A stretch of DNA of 64,000 nt. Source: Marinimicrobium agarilyticum DSM 16975. Its GTDB lineage: Bacteria; Pseudomonadota; Gammaproteobacteria; Pseudomonadales; Cellvibrionaceae. This document shows, in pieces, positions 35,172-44,647 of the stretch (its first letter is position 1; each line of letters starts with the position of its first letter). Where the stretch lies: contig NZ_AUHU01000005.1 in assembly GCF_000423345.1 (NCBI RefSeq), forward strand, positions 1 to 64,000, given 5' to 3'. A model generated the notes under the pieces. It was not told the DNA's origin and ran no database searches. It saw only the letters and a program-made list of their open reading frames with translations. Position numbers and translations under genes: made by a program.

Positions 35172-36641
35172 ATGAGGTTTACAAAGCGTTGTCTGGCCGG
35201 TCTGACTCTGGCACTGCCCCTGGCGATGGGGGCCACCGCACAGGAAGAGGGGCCGCTGGCCGCCGGTCAGGACAAGTTCCTGGGGGGCGTGTTTTCGCCC
35301 AGCCAGATCGAAGATTTTGAACAGTATTTCAATCAGGTCGTTGCCGAGAACGCCGGCAAGTGGGGCGTCGTGACCAACAGCGAGACCCGTCCTGCTCAGT
35401 ATCAGGACGAATGGTTCACCGCAGAAGGTGCCAACAGCTTCGCCGGTGGCCTGGATGAGTCCGTCACTTTCGCTGAAGAGAACGGTTTCCCTTACCGCTT
35501 TCACGTCATGCTGTGGGGCAACCAGCAGCCGCAGTGGATGGCTGATCTGGACTCGGCTGCTCAACTTGACGCCATTACCGAGTGGTTCGACGTGGTGTCC
35601 CAGCGGTATGAGGACTCAGAAGGCGTAAGCCGCTTTGATTTCGTCGAAGTGGTCAACGAACCGGTTAATGATGCGCCTGACGCTGCCGATGACAACGGCC
35701 AGGGCGGCAACTATGTCGACGCGCTGGGTGGTGCGGGCACCACGGGTTGGGATTGGATCATCGAAGGGTTCGAAATGGGGCGTACCTATTTCCCCGACTC
35801 TGAGCTCATGATCAATGAATACAACGTGTTGAGCAATGGTGACGTTCGCTCCTCTTACATCGAGATTATCGAGCTGCTGAAGGACCGCGAGTTGATCGAC
35901 GCTGTTGGTATCCAGGCGCATGCGTTTTCCACCACCGGATCTGCCGAGGAGATTTCAGCCGCGCTTGACGAAGTGGCCGCTCTGGAGTTGCCGATCTATA
36001 TCACCGAGATGGATATTGATGGTCCGACCGACCAGCAACAACTGAACGACTACCGCCGTGTCTTCCCCATTTTCTGGGAACATCCGATGGTGAAAGGGGT
36101 GACCTTGTGGGGCTTTCGTCCGGGGCACTGGCGTGATGAGCAGGGCGCGTTCCTGATCGATGAAGACGGCAATGAGCGTCCGGCCATGACCTGGTTGAAG
36201 TGCTACATGGACAGCCAGGTTTCTGGTGTTCCGGATGTGCTGGAAGGTCAGACCATTGAAGTCGATGTTGAGCCGCGTCCGGGTCAGTCCCTGGGACAGG
36301 CACTGGATTGCTTTGGCGCGAACTCCAGCCAAACCGAATCCTGGAGCATTGTCGGCGGGTCCGGTGAAAGCGTCCTGACCATCAATGATTCCGGTGCAAT
36401 TGCCCTGGTGGACGGTCAGAGTCTGACCGCTGGTGAGGATCTGACGCTCGATTTGGTGGCAGCCAATGCCGAAGGCGAAAGTGAAGCCACTACCGTCACC
36501 ATCTCTGTCAGTGACAGCCTGGTTGTGCCCCCCTCGGCGGAATTGCCTAAAGGTGCCGATCACGGTGGCTCGACTAACAGTCTGTTCCTGATGGTACTGG
36601 CGTTGTTGGGTGGTGCGCGCGTCCTGCGTCGTCGCTCCTAA
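35172..36641 (+). CDS. secreted GH10 xylanase-like enzyme with GlyGly-CTERM-like tail
   Basis: The 489-residue protein has a signal peptide (LTLALPLAMGATAQ, to residue 24), then a GH10 TIM barrel. The acid/base is Glu163 in EVVNEP and the nucleophile is Glu279 in YITEMDIDG. GH10 enzymes cut beta-1,4-xylan. The usual HTLVWHSQ strand reads HVMLWGNQ, and the usual NxMKW block reads AENAGKWGVV, so this is a divergent subgroup whose substrate preference may differ. A cadherin/Ig-like domain covers about 345-450. The C-terminus, after a Gly-Gly, is a hydrophobic helix ending in RVLRRRS, the layout of GlyGly-CTERM signals processed by rhombosortase, which implies surface attachment via type II secretion. 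Confidence 0.88.
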   Translation: MRFTKRCLAGLTLALPLAMGATAQEEGPLAAGQDKFLGGVFSPSQIEDFEQYFNQVVAENAGKWGVVTNSETRPAQYQDEWFTAEGANSFAGGLDESVTFAEENGFPYRFHVMLWGNQQPQWMADLDSAAQLDAITEWFDVVSQRYEDSEGVSRFDFVEVVNEPVNDAPDAADDNGQGGNYVDALGGAGTTGWDWIIEGFEMGRTYFPDSELMINEYNVLSNGDVRSSYIEIIELLKDRELIDAVGIQAHAFSTTGSAEEISAALDEVAALELPIYITEMDIDGPTDQQQLNDYRRVFPIFWEHPMVKGVTLWGFRPGHWRDEQGAFLIDEDGNERPAMTWLKCYMDSQVSGVPDVLEGQTIEVDVEPRPGQSLGQALDCFGANSSQTESWSIVGGSGESVLTINDSGAIALVDGQSLTAGEDLTLDLVAANAEGESEATTVTISVSDSLVVPPSAELPKGADHGGSTNSLFLMVLALLGGARVLRRRS

Positions 36642-36668
36642 ACAGTACCGTGCAGTAGAACAAAAAAG

Positions 36669-36693
36669 AGCGGCCAATGGCCGCTTTTTTTTT
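36669..36693 (+). terminator. rho-independent terminator of the GH10 gene
   Basis: AGCGGCC pairs with GGCCGCT around AAT, followed by a run of nine T. On the other strand AAAAAAG flanks the stem, so it may also serve the convergent aldo/keto reductase gene. Confidence 0.9.
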
Positions 36694-36714
36694 GTCAGTA
36701 ACGAACGTCAGCGT

Positions 36715-37695
36715 TTAATACACACCGCGAATATGCTGCTGCACCTGGTGTTGATAAAAGTCGTACAGCTCTTCGTGCAGTTCATCCGGGAGCGGGTTCA
36801 AAGTGCTGACACGGGCGTTCTCGCGTACCTGCTTGGCTGAGCTGGCACCCGGGATGATGCTGGTAACCGCGGGTTGATCGAGCAACCAACGCATGGCCAT
36901 CTGCGCCATGGTGTAGCCTTCCGGGACTTTCTTCTCCAGCTCGCGCACGAGCTTCACGCCGGTTTCAAACGGAATACCCGCAAACGTTTCGCCCACGTTG
37001 AAGGCATCGCCGTCGCGATTGAAATGACGGTGATCGCTCTCGGCAAACCGGGTTTTCTCGGTGAACTTGCCGCTCAGCATGCCGCTGGCCAGAGGCAGAC
37101 GGACGATGACGCCGATGTTTTTGTCTTCGGCGCGCGGGAGCAATTCATCCAGGAGTTTCTGGCGGAAAATATTGAAAATGACCTGCAGGGAAGTCAGGTC
37201 ATCGTGTTCGGCGCAAATCAGGCCTTCTTCCACGGTTTCCACGCTGGCCCCGAAGTAACGAATGTGGCCTTCCTGCTGGATGGTGCGCAGCCAGTCGAAA
37301 ATTTCACCGCGACGCACGATCTCGGTGGGCACGCAGTGCAATTGCAACAGGTCCAGCGAGTCGGTTTTCAGGCGATCCTGGGCACGCTTGACCGAGTCCC
37401 GCATATGGGTCAGGGAGTAGCCATCCGGGTAGCTACCATCGCCCCGGCCGTATTTGGTGGCGATCACCGGCTTGGGGTTGCGGGTTCCCAGGTGTTCCCC
37501 GAGATAGCGTTCGCTGGCACCGTCGCCGTAGACATCGGCGGTATCAAAAAACGTAATGCCCTCGGCCAGAGCCGTGTCGATAATCTCGGCGACGGTGTCG
37601 GCGGTAATGGGGCCGAAATCGCCACCCAGTTGCCAGCAGCCGAGACCGACTTCGCTCAGTGTCAGATCGCTTTTGCCTAGTTGTCGGGTTTGCAT
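36715..37695 (-). CDS. aldo/keto reductase
   Basis: The 326-residue (beta/alpha)8 NADPH-dependent reductase has the catalytic tetrad: Asp and Tyr in FFDTADVYG (about 49-57), Lys in VIATKYGRGD (about 76-85) and His in LLQLHCVPTE (about 115-124). NADPH-binding residues are in VTSIIPGASSAKQVREN near 275-291. It reduces sugar aldehydes, ketones or other carbonyls; the exact substrate cannot be read. AGGAG lies before the ATG. It is convergent with the GH10 gene and 93 bp from the GH84-type gene, which runs the same way and may be read with it. Confidence 0.92.
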   Translation of the reverse strand: MQTRQLGKSDLTLSEVGLGCWQLGGDFGPITADTVAEIIDTALAEGITFFDTADVYGDGASERYLGEHLGTRNPKPVIATKYGRGDGSYPDGYSLTHMRDSVKRAQDRLKTDSLDLLQLHCVPTEIVRRGEIFDWLRTIQQEGHIRYFGASVETVEEGLICAEHDDLTSLQVIFNIFRQKLLDELLPRAEDKNIGVIVRLPLASGMLSGKFTEKTRFAESDHRHFNRDGDAFNVGETFAGIPFETGVKLVRELEKKVPEGYTMAQMAMRWLLDQPAVTSIIPGASSAKQVRENARVSTLNPLPDELHEELYDFYQHQVQQHIRGVY

Positions 37696-37788
37696 AGGGG
37701 CTCCTGTTCGCTTTGGTTTTGGTCTGTTTGACTATTAAAAGTCTATCATTTTTTCCCGGCCGCCGTGTTGGTTGGCTCGGGTGCCGCG

Positions 37789-38904
37789 TCAGTCGGTGAG
37801 GCAGGCGGGGTCGAAGGCGTAGCGGTGATCGAGCCAATCCAGTAGCTCCCGCGCCTGGTGCGCGCCTGATGTTCCAGGTGACTGAACCGCGAGGGACTCA
37901 TAGTGTGACTTCAGAGCGGCTTTGTCTGCGTCACTCATGGCCGCCAGCCCCCGTTCTTCAATCAATGGCAGGTCCTCTCTCAGGCGCTCCCCCAACTCCT
38001 CGGGACACCAGCGCCGAAGGGCGAGCTCAAAGGCCTCGGTCGGGTCGTAGCCGGCGCCCTCAGCATAGGCCATCGGCAGGGTGGCCAGCGGCAGGCGGGA
38101 CAGGTAGGGCTGGTTCATCGGGTTGACCGCGTGACCCGCCACCGATCCGGTCAGCCGACCGTGGCTCTCGGGGTAGGGGGACAGCCGCAGAAAGTCGCAC
38201 AGCCTGGCGCTGTCGTTGACCGGGTAGTTGTCCCAGAGAAACGGGCGTCGGCCCAGCCAGTCGGTCACCTGGTTCAGGTGTTCAAGGGGGTATTCGCGCG
38301 AGCACACGTCGGGGCCGGTCCAGAACAGGTCAATGGCGGGATCGAGGCCATCGCCCAAATCTTGCCAGTAGCGCTCCGGCCGGGTTCCGAAAACTTTTTC
38401 CAGAATCGGGTCCGGGCTGTAGTAGGTGGGGCACAAGATGAGCGAGCTGGCCGTGCTGGCCTCGGCGGCGCTATGGGCCAGCTCGATCTGGCGAGCCGCC
38501 AATTCGGGCAGGTCACCGCGCATATCGTCGAACAGCAGGCACAGAATGTCTGGCTCCAACTGGTTCAGGCGCTGGATTTTGGTGGTCAGGGCGGCTCGGC
38601 TCTCGGCGGAGGGCTCCCGGTACAATTCCATCGGGCTCAGACCTATACCGAACCGGATGCCTCTCTCCCGGCTGTGCTGGCGCAGCTTCTGGAGGTGTCG
38701 CCAGTCGGCGGCCGGCCAGTCGTGGGTCCATTGGCGGCGCAAGTGGGCATCGGCCTTGGGGGCGTAGAGGTAAAAGTCGTAGCCCGCCTGGGCCATAAAA
38801 TCGATCGCGTCGATCCGCGCGGCCCAGGACCAGGGTCGGCCGAAAAAACCCTCAATCACACCCAGGGGAGGGGAGCTGCCTTCTTGGCTCGAGCGTCGGG
38901 GCAT
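37789..38904 (-). CDS. GH84-type beta-N-acetylglucosaminidase-domain protein
   Basis: The protein is 371 residues from the ATG at 38904; the longer start at 38973 would add 23 residues unlike the family. It starts its domain with LGVIEGFFGRPWSWAARIDA, the hallmark of GH84 (O-GlcNAcase/hyaluronidase-like). The catalytic Asp-Asp pair is in CLLFDDMRGDLPEL, and DNYPVND near 225 binds substrate. Enzymes of this family remove beta-linked N-acetylglucosamine by substrate-assisted catalysis. No signal peptide is seen, so a cytoplasmic role is suggested. It is divergent from pgi. Confidence 0.88.
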   Translation of the reverse strand: MPRRSSQEGSSPPLGVIEGFFGRPWSWAARIDAIDFMAQAGYDFYLYAPKADAHLRRQWTHDWPAADWRHLQKLRQHSRERGIRFGIGLSPMELYREPSAESRAALTTKIQRLNQLEPDILCLLFDDMRGDLPELAARQIELAHSAAEASTASSLILCPTYYSPDPILEKVFGTRPERYWQDLGDGLDPAIDLFWTGPDVCSREYPLEHLNQVTDWLGRRPFLWDNYPVNDSARLCDFLRLSPYPESHGRLTGSVAGHAVNPMNQPYLSRLPLATLPMAYAEGAGYDPTEAFELALRRWCPEELGERLREDLPLIEERGLAAMSDADKAALKSHYESLAVQSPGTSGAHQARELLDWLDHRYAFDPACLTD

Positions 38905-39279
38905 GGGCGTAGACTCACGACAAAAGAAAGCGGCCAGCTTACCGCCTGACCGGCCGTCTGGAAAGCCCGCCAAATTGACTTTTTCACCCTAAGTGCTTAT
39001 TATGCCTGCCCTTTTAAAGCACGCTCAATCTCTCGCCAAGCCAGAGGTGGCGGTGCTGTCAGGCCTGAGAACCGGTCTGTGAGTGCAGTCAGGCCGACGC
39101 ACTTGGCACCCAAACGCCATGGCGTTACCTCGCTTTTTACCCGCGCTGACTTTCGCGTCGGTCAACCGAAGCGGCGGTTGGGCCAACGGCGGGCTGGTGT
39201 TGAGCCGGGCGACGGGTGTCGCCAGTGATGCACGCTTCCAACCCAAGTGACCCGCTCTGCGGAAATATGAGGTCGATAC
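38905..39279. other. gene-free leader region between the GH84-type gene and pgi
   Basis: The region holds the probable pgi promoter at 38975-39003 and a leader of about 270 nt. A GAGG site lies 7 nt before the pgi ATG. A 43-codon frame at about 39118-39249 (MALPRFLPALTF...) is open, but nothing else supports it as a gene. Confidence 0.5.
38975..39003 (+). promoter_or_regulatory. sigma-70 promoter upstream of pgi
   Basis: TTGACT at 38975-38980 and TATTAT at 38998-39003 are separated by exactly 17 bp, close to consensus. Transcription would start near 39010 and run to pgi through a leader of about 270 nt. Confidence 0.65.
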
Positions 39280-40923
39280 ATGGCAAGTCCTACCCAGTTA
39301 CCGAGTTGGCAATCCTTGACCCGGCACGCCGAGAGCCTGCGTCAGCGGGAGCTGAAATCCCTGTTCGCCGAGGACCAGACGCGGTTCGACAGTTTTTCCA
39401 TCAAAGCCCCGCACCTTCTGCTCGATTACTCCAAGAATTTGATCACTGAAGAGACCCGCAAAGGCCTGCTGGCGCTGGCGGAAGAGTCCAATGTGGCCGA
39501 CTGGCGTGACCGTATGTTCGGCGGCGAGCACATCAACCGCACCGAAGACCGCGCCGTCATGCACGTGGCACTGCGGGACAAGTCCGGCGAGCCGATCATG
39601 GTGGACGGTAAAGATGTTCGCCCCCAGGTCGAGCGTGAGTTGAACCACATGCGCGAGCTGACCGAGAGCGTTCGCTTCGGTGAGTGGACCGGTTTTTCCG
39701 GCAAGCGCATCACCGATGTGGTCAGTATCGGTATCGGCGGCTCCAACCTCGGGCCCTTGATGGTGACCGAAGCGCTGGACGCCTACAGTGACGACACCCT
39801 GAACGCGCACTACGTCTCCAACGTAGACGGTTTCCAGATCGCGCAGGTACTCAAGCGCGTCAACCCGGAAACCACCCTGTTTATTGTCGCCTCCAAGACG
39901 TTTACCACCCTGGAAACCATCACCAACGCCAATACGGCGCGCGAGTGGTTTCTGAAAGGCGGCGGCTCGGAAGAGACCACCAGCCAGCACTTTGTTGCGG
40001 TGTCCTCCAACGTGGAGAAGGCCGTCGAGTTCGGTGTGGCCGAGAAGAACATTTTTGAAATGTGGGACTGGGTCGGCGGCCGCTTCTCACTCTGGTCCAC
40101 CATCGGCTTGCCGATCGCGCTGCAACTGGGTTTCGACCAGTTTGAAGAGCTGCTGCAAGGCGCCTACGACATGGATCGCCACTTCAAGGAAGCCCCACTG
40201 ACGGAAAATGCGCCGGTGATGCTGGCGCTGGTGGGTGTCTGGAATCGCAACTTCCTGGGCTATCCCGCCCATGCCTTGCTGCCGTACGACCAGTGCCTGC
40301 ATCGCTTCCCGGCGTACATGCAGCAGGCGGAGATGGAAAGTAACGGCAAATCCGTCAACTGGGAAGGCGAAACCCTGACCTACGGCAGCGTGCCGCTGAT
40401 CTGGGGCGAAGTCGGCATTAACGGTCAGCACGCCTTCTATCAGTTCCTGCATCAGGGTACCGACATTATTCCTGCCGATTTCATCGGCTCGGTGAAGCCC
40501 ACTATTGAGGTAGAGGGGCATCACGACGCCCTGATGGCCAATATGTTTGCCCAGACCGAAGCCATGATGAAAGGCATCGACATCGATGAGGTTCGGGCGG
40601 ACCTGAAGGCCAAAGGCATGGACGACGCCCGGATCGAGGAAATTGCCGCGCATAAGGTGCACCGCGGTAACCGGCCCACCAACACATTGCTGATGGAAAA
40701 GGTCACGGCCCGCTCTCTGGGGGCACTGATCGCCCTGTACGAGCACAAGATCTTCACCCAGGGCATCATCTGGCAGATTCATTCCTTCGACCAGTGGGGC
40801 GTTGAGCTCGGCAAGATCCTGGCGAAGGGCATTCAGCCGGAACTGGCTGCGGGAGCGCCGGTGAGCGACAAACATGATGCCTCCACCCGCAGTCTGATAA
40901 ACTACTACAAAGAATCGAAGTAA
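39280..40923 (+). CDS. pgi: glucose-6-phosphate isomerase
   Basis: The 547-residue enzyme has the PGI signatures. SIGIGGSNLGPLMVTEAL lies near 149-166 and ASKTFTTLETITNANTAREW near 206-225. VGGRFSLWSTIGLPIALQ (about 266-283) and the C-terminal QIHSFDQWGVELGKILAK (about 501-518) follow, with the catalytic Lys in the latter. It interconverts glucose-6-P and fructose-6-P. It heads the sugar-catabolic block and feeds glucose-6-P to the zwf-edd-eda pathway downstream. It has its own promoter and terminator. Confidence 0.97.
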   Translation: MASPTQLPSWQSLTRHAESLRQRELKSLFAEDQTRFDSFSIKAPHLLLDYSKNLITEETRKGLLALAEESNVADWRDRMFGGEHINRTEDRAVMHVALRDKSGEPIMVDGKDVRPQVERELNHMRELTESVRFGEWTGFSGKRITDVVSIGIGGSNLGPLMVTEALDAYSDDTLNAHYVSNVDGFQIAQVLKRVNPETTLFIVASKTFTTLETITNANTAREWFLKGGGSEETTSQHFVAVSSNVEKAVEFGVAEKNIFEMWDWVGGRFSLWSTIGLPIALQLGFDQFEELLQGAYDMDRHFKEAPLTENAPVMLALVGVWNRNFLGYPAHALLPYDQCLHRFPAYMQQAEMESNGKSVNWEGETLTYGSVPLIWGEVGINGQHAFYQFLHQGTDIIPADFIGSVKPTIEVEGHHDALMANMFAQTEAMMKGIDIDEVRADLKAKGMDDARIEEIAAHKVHRGNRPTNTLLMEKVTARSLGALIALYEHKIFTQGIIWQIHSFDQWGVELGKILAKGIQPELAAGAPVSDKHDASTRSLINYYKESK

Positions 40924-40939
40924 CAGCGGACGACAACAA

Positions 40940-40967
40940 GCCGCCAGCGGTGCAAGCCTCTGGCGGC
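40940..40967 (+). terminator. rho-independent terminator of pgi
   Basis: GCCGCCAG pairs with CTGGCGGC around a 12-nt loop, followed by AAAATCATTTT, 17 bp after the pgi stop codon. Confidence 0.75.
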
Positions 40968-40984
40968 AAAATCATTTTAACGCC

Positions 40985-41278
40985 GCTGAACGGAGACGTG
41001 TGAGAGAGCCGAACGGTACTGGGTGGCAATGAATCACCCGGACCCGGAGGAGCATTAGACCGTGAATGAGTAAGCCAGGCAGGGCGGCGAGGCAGATTCA
41101 CACCTTTCAAGTGTGGCAGCCACCGTCCAGGTCGCATCAACCGGTGTTTGGAACCGGTATCAGCCCGTCCGTGACCGGGCGTGAATGCACCTGTAGCCGC
41201 CTCTGAGGCGTTAACCCTCCCGCCAGACAGGCGGAGTGGGCGCCGCTGGCTGGAAGTAAAGTTATCAATGGTGCTGAA
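40985..41278 (+). ncRNA. hairpin-rich leader upstream of edd (candidate structured RNA)
   Basis: About 290 non-coding bases between the pgi terminator and edd contain successive stems. They are GGGTG/CACCC (41021-41039), CACAC/GTGTG (41099-41115), CCGGT/ACCGG (41141-41157), GCCCG/CGGGC (41163-41180), CGCC/GGCG (41198-41210) and CTCCCGCC/GGCGGAG (41217-41236). The last is 42 nt before the edd ATG. A four-codon frame (MVLK, 41268-41282) overlaps the edd start as ATGA. I match no known riboswitch class. The position suggests a cis-regulatory element sensing a pathway metabolite, or a separate small RNA. Confidence 0.4.
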
Positions 41279-43096
41279 ATGACTCACAAAAGACTCTCCG
41301 AAATTACCCAGCGGATTATTGACCGCAGCCGCGATACCCGCGCCGCCTATCTGGAGCGCGTGGAGCGGATGAGGTCTGATGGTCCGCACCGTCAGCGCCT
41401 GTCCTGCGGTAACCTGGCCCACGGCTTTGCCTCCGCTGACGGAGAAGACAAGCAGATGCTGGCTCATGGCGATACCCCCAACCTCGGGATCGTGAACGCC
41501 TACAACGATATGTTGTCGGCCCACCAGCCCTATGGCGACTACCCCGACAAAATCAAAGCCGCGGCCCACGCCAACGGCGTGACCGCCCAGGTGGCGGGCG
41601 GTGTGCCCGCCATGTGTGACGGCGTCACCCAGGGGCAGGACGGCATGGACCTGTCCCTGTTCAGCCGGGATGTGATCGCCATGTCCACGGCCGTGGCCCT
41701 GTCTCACGACATGTTTGACGCGGCGCTGTGTCTGGGGATTTGCGACAAGATCGTGCCGGGGCTGATGATCGGCTCCCTGTCCTTCGGCCAGTTGCCCATC
41801 GTGTTTGTCCCCGCCGGGCCCATGACGCCGGGGCTGCCCAACTCGGAAAAAGTAAAGGTCCGCCAGCTTTTCGCCGAAGGCAAGGTCGGCCGGGAAGAGC
41901 TGCTCAAAGCGGAGAGCGAGTCCTACCACAGCCCGGGTACCTGTACCTTTTACGGCACCGCCAACAGCAACCAGATGCTCATGGAAATGATGGGCATGCA
42001 GCTGCCCGGCAGTTCCTTTGTGAACCCCGGCACCGGTATGCGCGATGCGTTGACCACCGAAGCGGTGAACCAACTGGTCAAGCTGACCCGCCGCGGCGAT
42101 CAGTACACGCCCATGGCCGAGATTATCGATGAGAAGGCCATTATCAATGGCATCATCGGTCTGTTGGCGACGGGCGGCTCCACCAACCACGCCATTCACT
42201 TGGTCGCCATTGCCCGGGCCGCCGGCGTGATCATCAACTGGCAGGACATGGCGGACCTGTCGGAGATCATCCCGCTGATGTGCCGTATTTACCCCAACGG
42301 CCTGGCGGATGTGAACCGTTTCCAGGCCGTGGGCGGCATGGGCTTCCTGATCCGCAGCCTGCGGGCGGAAGGCCTGATGCACGACGACGTCAAGACCATC
42401 ATGGGGGAGGGCGGCATGGCCCCCTACGCCAAAGAGCCGTTTATGGAAAACGGCAAGATCGAATGGCGCGACGCCCCGGAGAAGAGCCTGGACGACGACG
42501 TGCTGCGCCCCGCCGGCAAGGCCTTCAGCCCCACCGGTGGTATGGCGTTACTCAAAGGCAATATGGGGCGCTGTGTCATCAAAGTGTCCGCCGTCAAGCC
42601 GGAGAATCGCAAGGTGAAGGCCCCGGCGCGCGTCTTCTACCGCCAGGAAGATCTGCAGAAGGCCTTCAAGGCGGGCGAGCTGGACCGGGACTTTATTGCC
42701 GTGGTCCGCTTTCAGGGGCCCAAGGCCAACGGCATGCCGGAGCTGCACAAGCTGACCCCGCCCCTGGGCGTACTTCAGGACCGGGGTTACAAGGTGGCGC
42801 TGGTCACCGATGGCAGGATGTCCGGTGCCTCTGGTAAAATCCCCGCCGCCATTCACCTGACCCCTGAGGCCCTGGATGGCGGTCCGATCGCGCAGGTACG
42901 CGATGGCGACATGATCGAGCTGGATGCCGACGCGGGCAAGCTGGAGCTGCTGGTTTCTGAGGAAGAGCTCAAAAGCCGCACTCCTGACCAAACGGATATC
43001 TCCGCGAGCCATTATGGGATGGGCCGCGAGCTGTTCGCTCCCCTGCGTGCCGAAGTCGGCCTCGCAGAGGAGGGCGCCACCGTCTTCCGCTGGTAG
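41279..43096 (+). CDS. edd: 6-phosphogluconate dehydratase
   Basis: The 605-residue IlvD/Edd-family enzyme dehydrates 6-phosphogluconate to KDPG, the key Entner-Doudoroff step. Visible motifs are [15 protein letters not shown] (about 70-84), [20 protein letters not shown] (about 104-123), [16 protein letters not shown] (about 151-166) and [20 protein letters not shown] (about 220-239). The three Cys in these blocks hold the Fe-S cluster. [17 protein letters not shown] lies near 507-523. Only a weak ribosome binding site precedes the ATG, consistent with control by the leader. The zwf gene follows after 72 bp. Confidence 0.97.
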   Translation: MTHKRLSEITQRIIDRSRDTRAAYLERVERMRSDGPHRQRLSCGNLAHGFASADGEDKQMLAHGDTPNLGIVNAYNDMLSAHQPYGDYPDKIKAAAHANGVTAQVAGGVPAMCDGVTQGQDGMDLSLFSRDVIAMSTAVALSHDMFDAALCLGICDKIVPGLMIGSLSFGQLPIVFVPAGPMTPGLPNSEKVKVRQLFAEGKVGREELLKAESESYHSPGTCTFYGTANSNQMLMEMMGMQLPGSSFVNPGTGMRDALTTEAVNQLVKLTRRGDQYTPMAEIIDEKAIINGIIGLLATGGSTNHAIHLVAIARAAGVIINWQDMADLSEIIPLMCRIYPNGLADVNRFQAVGGMGFLIRSLRAEGLMHDDVKTIMGEGGMAPYAKEPFMENGKIEWRDAPEKSLDDDVLRPAGKAFSPTGGMALLKGNMGRCVIKVSAVKPENRKVKAPARVFYRQEDLQKAFKAGELDRDFIAVVRFQGPKANGMPELHKLTPPLGVLQDRGYKVALVTDGRMSGASGKIPAAIHLTPEALDGGPIAQVRDGDMIELDADAGKLELLVSEEELKSRTPDQTDISASHYGMGRELFAPLRAEVGLAEEGATVFRW

Positions 43097-43107
43097 TGAG
43101 AGCGCTC

Positions 43108-43129
43108 GAGCCCGGCCTCGGCCGGGCTC
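43108..43129 (+). terminator. GC-rich hairpin between edd and zwf
   Basis: GAGCCCGGCC pairs perfectly with GGCCGGGCTC around TC, 11 bp after the edd stop. No T run follows, so it is more likely a message-stabilising or attenuating element within the operon than a full terminator. Confidence 0.5.
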
Positions 43130-43168
43130 CACACAAACCGCCAATACAGAACACAAGGTTTTAAGTCC

Positions 43169-44647
43169 ATGCTGAAAGCATTTGATTTCGTTATTTTCGG
43201 TGGTGCCGGTGACCTGGCGCTGCGCAAACTGATCCCCGGCCTGTATCGTGCCTACTGCAATGACGAGCTGCCCGAAGGCACCCGCATTTTCGGCACCTGC
43301 CGTCGCCAGGAGGCGGTGGCCGAGTATCAGGACAAAGTGCGCGCTGCCGCCGAAAAGCACTTGCGCAAAGGCGAGTTCGTGGCCGAGACCTGGGATCGCT
43401 TTGCCAAGATGATTCACCCCTTGTTTCTGGATATCAGCTCCCTGGACGAACACTGGGAGAAGATGGCGGAGATTCTGAAGTCCGGTAACGATCAGCGGGT
43501 TTTCTATCTCTCCACGCCCCCCAGCGTATTTGGCACCTGCTGCAAACACATTTCTGAAAGCGGTCTGATCAGCGACACCACCCGCGTGGTGGTGGAAAAG
43601 CCGCTGGGCTATGACGCTGAGTCGGCCGACGAGATCAATACCGAGATCGGCGAGTATTTTGACGAGAAGGCCATCTACCGTATCGATCACTACCTGGGCA
43701 AGGAAACGGTTCAGAATCTCCTGACCTTGCGCTTTGCCAACGGTATTTTCGAGCATCTGTGGGATGCCAAAACCATCGACCACGTGCAGATCAGCATCGC
43801 CGAGAAAGTGGGCCTGGAAGGTCGGGCCAGCTTTTACGATGACGCCGGCGCATTGCGGGATATGGTTCAGAATCACCTGCTGCAGTTGCTTTGCCTGGTG
43901 GCCATGGAGTCCCCCAATAAACTGACCGCCGACAGCATCCGGTCTGAAAAAATCAAAGTGCTGGAGTGTCTGCGGCCGTTGAATGGCGACGCGGTCAAGT
44001 GGCACACCGTGCGCGGCCAGTACGTGGCCGGCGAAATGGATGGGCAAAAAGTGCCGGGTTACCTGGATGAACTGGGCAAGGACAGCAACACCGAGACCTT
44101 CGTCGCGATTCGGGCGCACATCGACAACTGGCGCTGGTCCAAGGTGCCGTTCTACCTGCGCACCGGCAAGCGTATGACCGACCGCTTTGCGGAAATCGTG
44201 ATTCAGTACAAAGATGTTTCGCACGAGGTCTATCCTGACTCCGCCGGCCCCACCATTCCGAACCGTCTGGTCATCCGTCTGCAACCGGAAGAGAGTATTC
44301 AGATGGTGCTCATGTCCAAGAACCTGGAAAAACATGAAACCGAACTGGCGCCGGTCGTGCTCAACCTGAACCTGGCCGAGAAGTACAAGCATTTTGTCAG
44401 CGACGCCTACAAGCGCCTGATGCTGGATGCGGCCGCTGGTGACCCGAGCCTGTTTATTCACCGCGCCGAAGTGGATGCCGCCTGGTCCTGGATCGACCCG
44501 ATCATCGAAGCCTGGCAGCGCCCCGAGAACAAGCCCATGGGTTATCGGGCGGGAAGCTGGGGCCCCGAGGCCTCGGAAGAGCTGCTCAGCGGCGATGGCC
44601 GCAGCTGGTTCAACATTGATGAATTTCTGGGAGAAGGGCAGGACTGA
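43169..44647 (+). CDS. zwf: glucose-6-phosphate 1-dehydrogenase
   Basis: The 492-residue enzyme has the N-terminal NADP fold (DFVIFGGAGDLALRKLIPGL, residues 4-23), the active-site signature YRIDHYLGKETVQNLL (about 170-185, with catalytic His and Lys) and EKPLGYD (about 143-149). It oxidises glucose-6-P to 6-phosphogluconolactone with NADP+ (or NAD+). Its stop codon overlaps the pgl start (TGATG), coupling the two consecutive steps. Confidence 0.97.
   Translation: MLKAFDFVIFGGAGDLALRKLIPGLYRAYCNDELPEGTRIFGTCRRQEAVAEYQDKVRAAAEKHLRKGEFVAETWDRFAKMIHPLFLDISSLDEHWEKMAEILKSGNDQRVFYLSTPPSVFGTCCKHISESGLISDTTRVVVEKPLGYDAESADEINTEIGEYFDEKAIYRIDHYLGKETVQNLLTLRFANGIFEHLWDAKTIDHVQISIAEKVGLEGRASFYDDAGALRDMVQNHLLQLLCLVAMESPNKLTADSIRSEKIKVLECLRPLNGDAVKWHTVRGQYVAGEMDGQKVPGYLDELGKDSNTETFVAIRAHIDNWRWSKVPFYLRTGKRMTDRFAEIVIQYKDVSHEVYPDSAGPTIPNRLVIRLQPEESIQMVLMSKNLEKHETELAPVVLNLNLAEKYKHFVSDAYKRLMLDAAAGDPSLFIHRAEVDAAWSWIDPIIEAWQRPENKPMGYRAGSWGPEASEELLSGDGRSWFNIDEFLGEGQD

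Noticed and set aside
40766-42382. A 538-codon minus-strand frame
   Set aside because: It is antisense to the end of pgi and to edd; no protein-family pattern.
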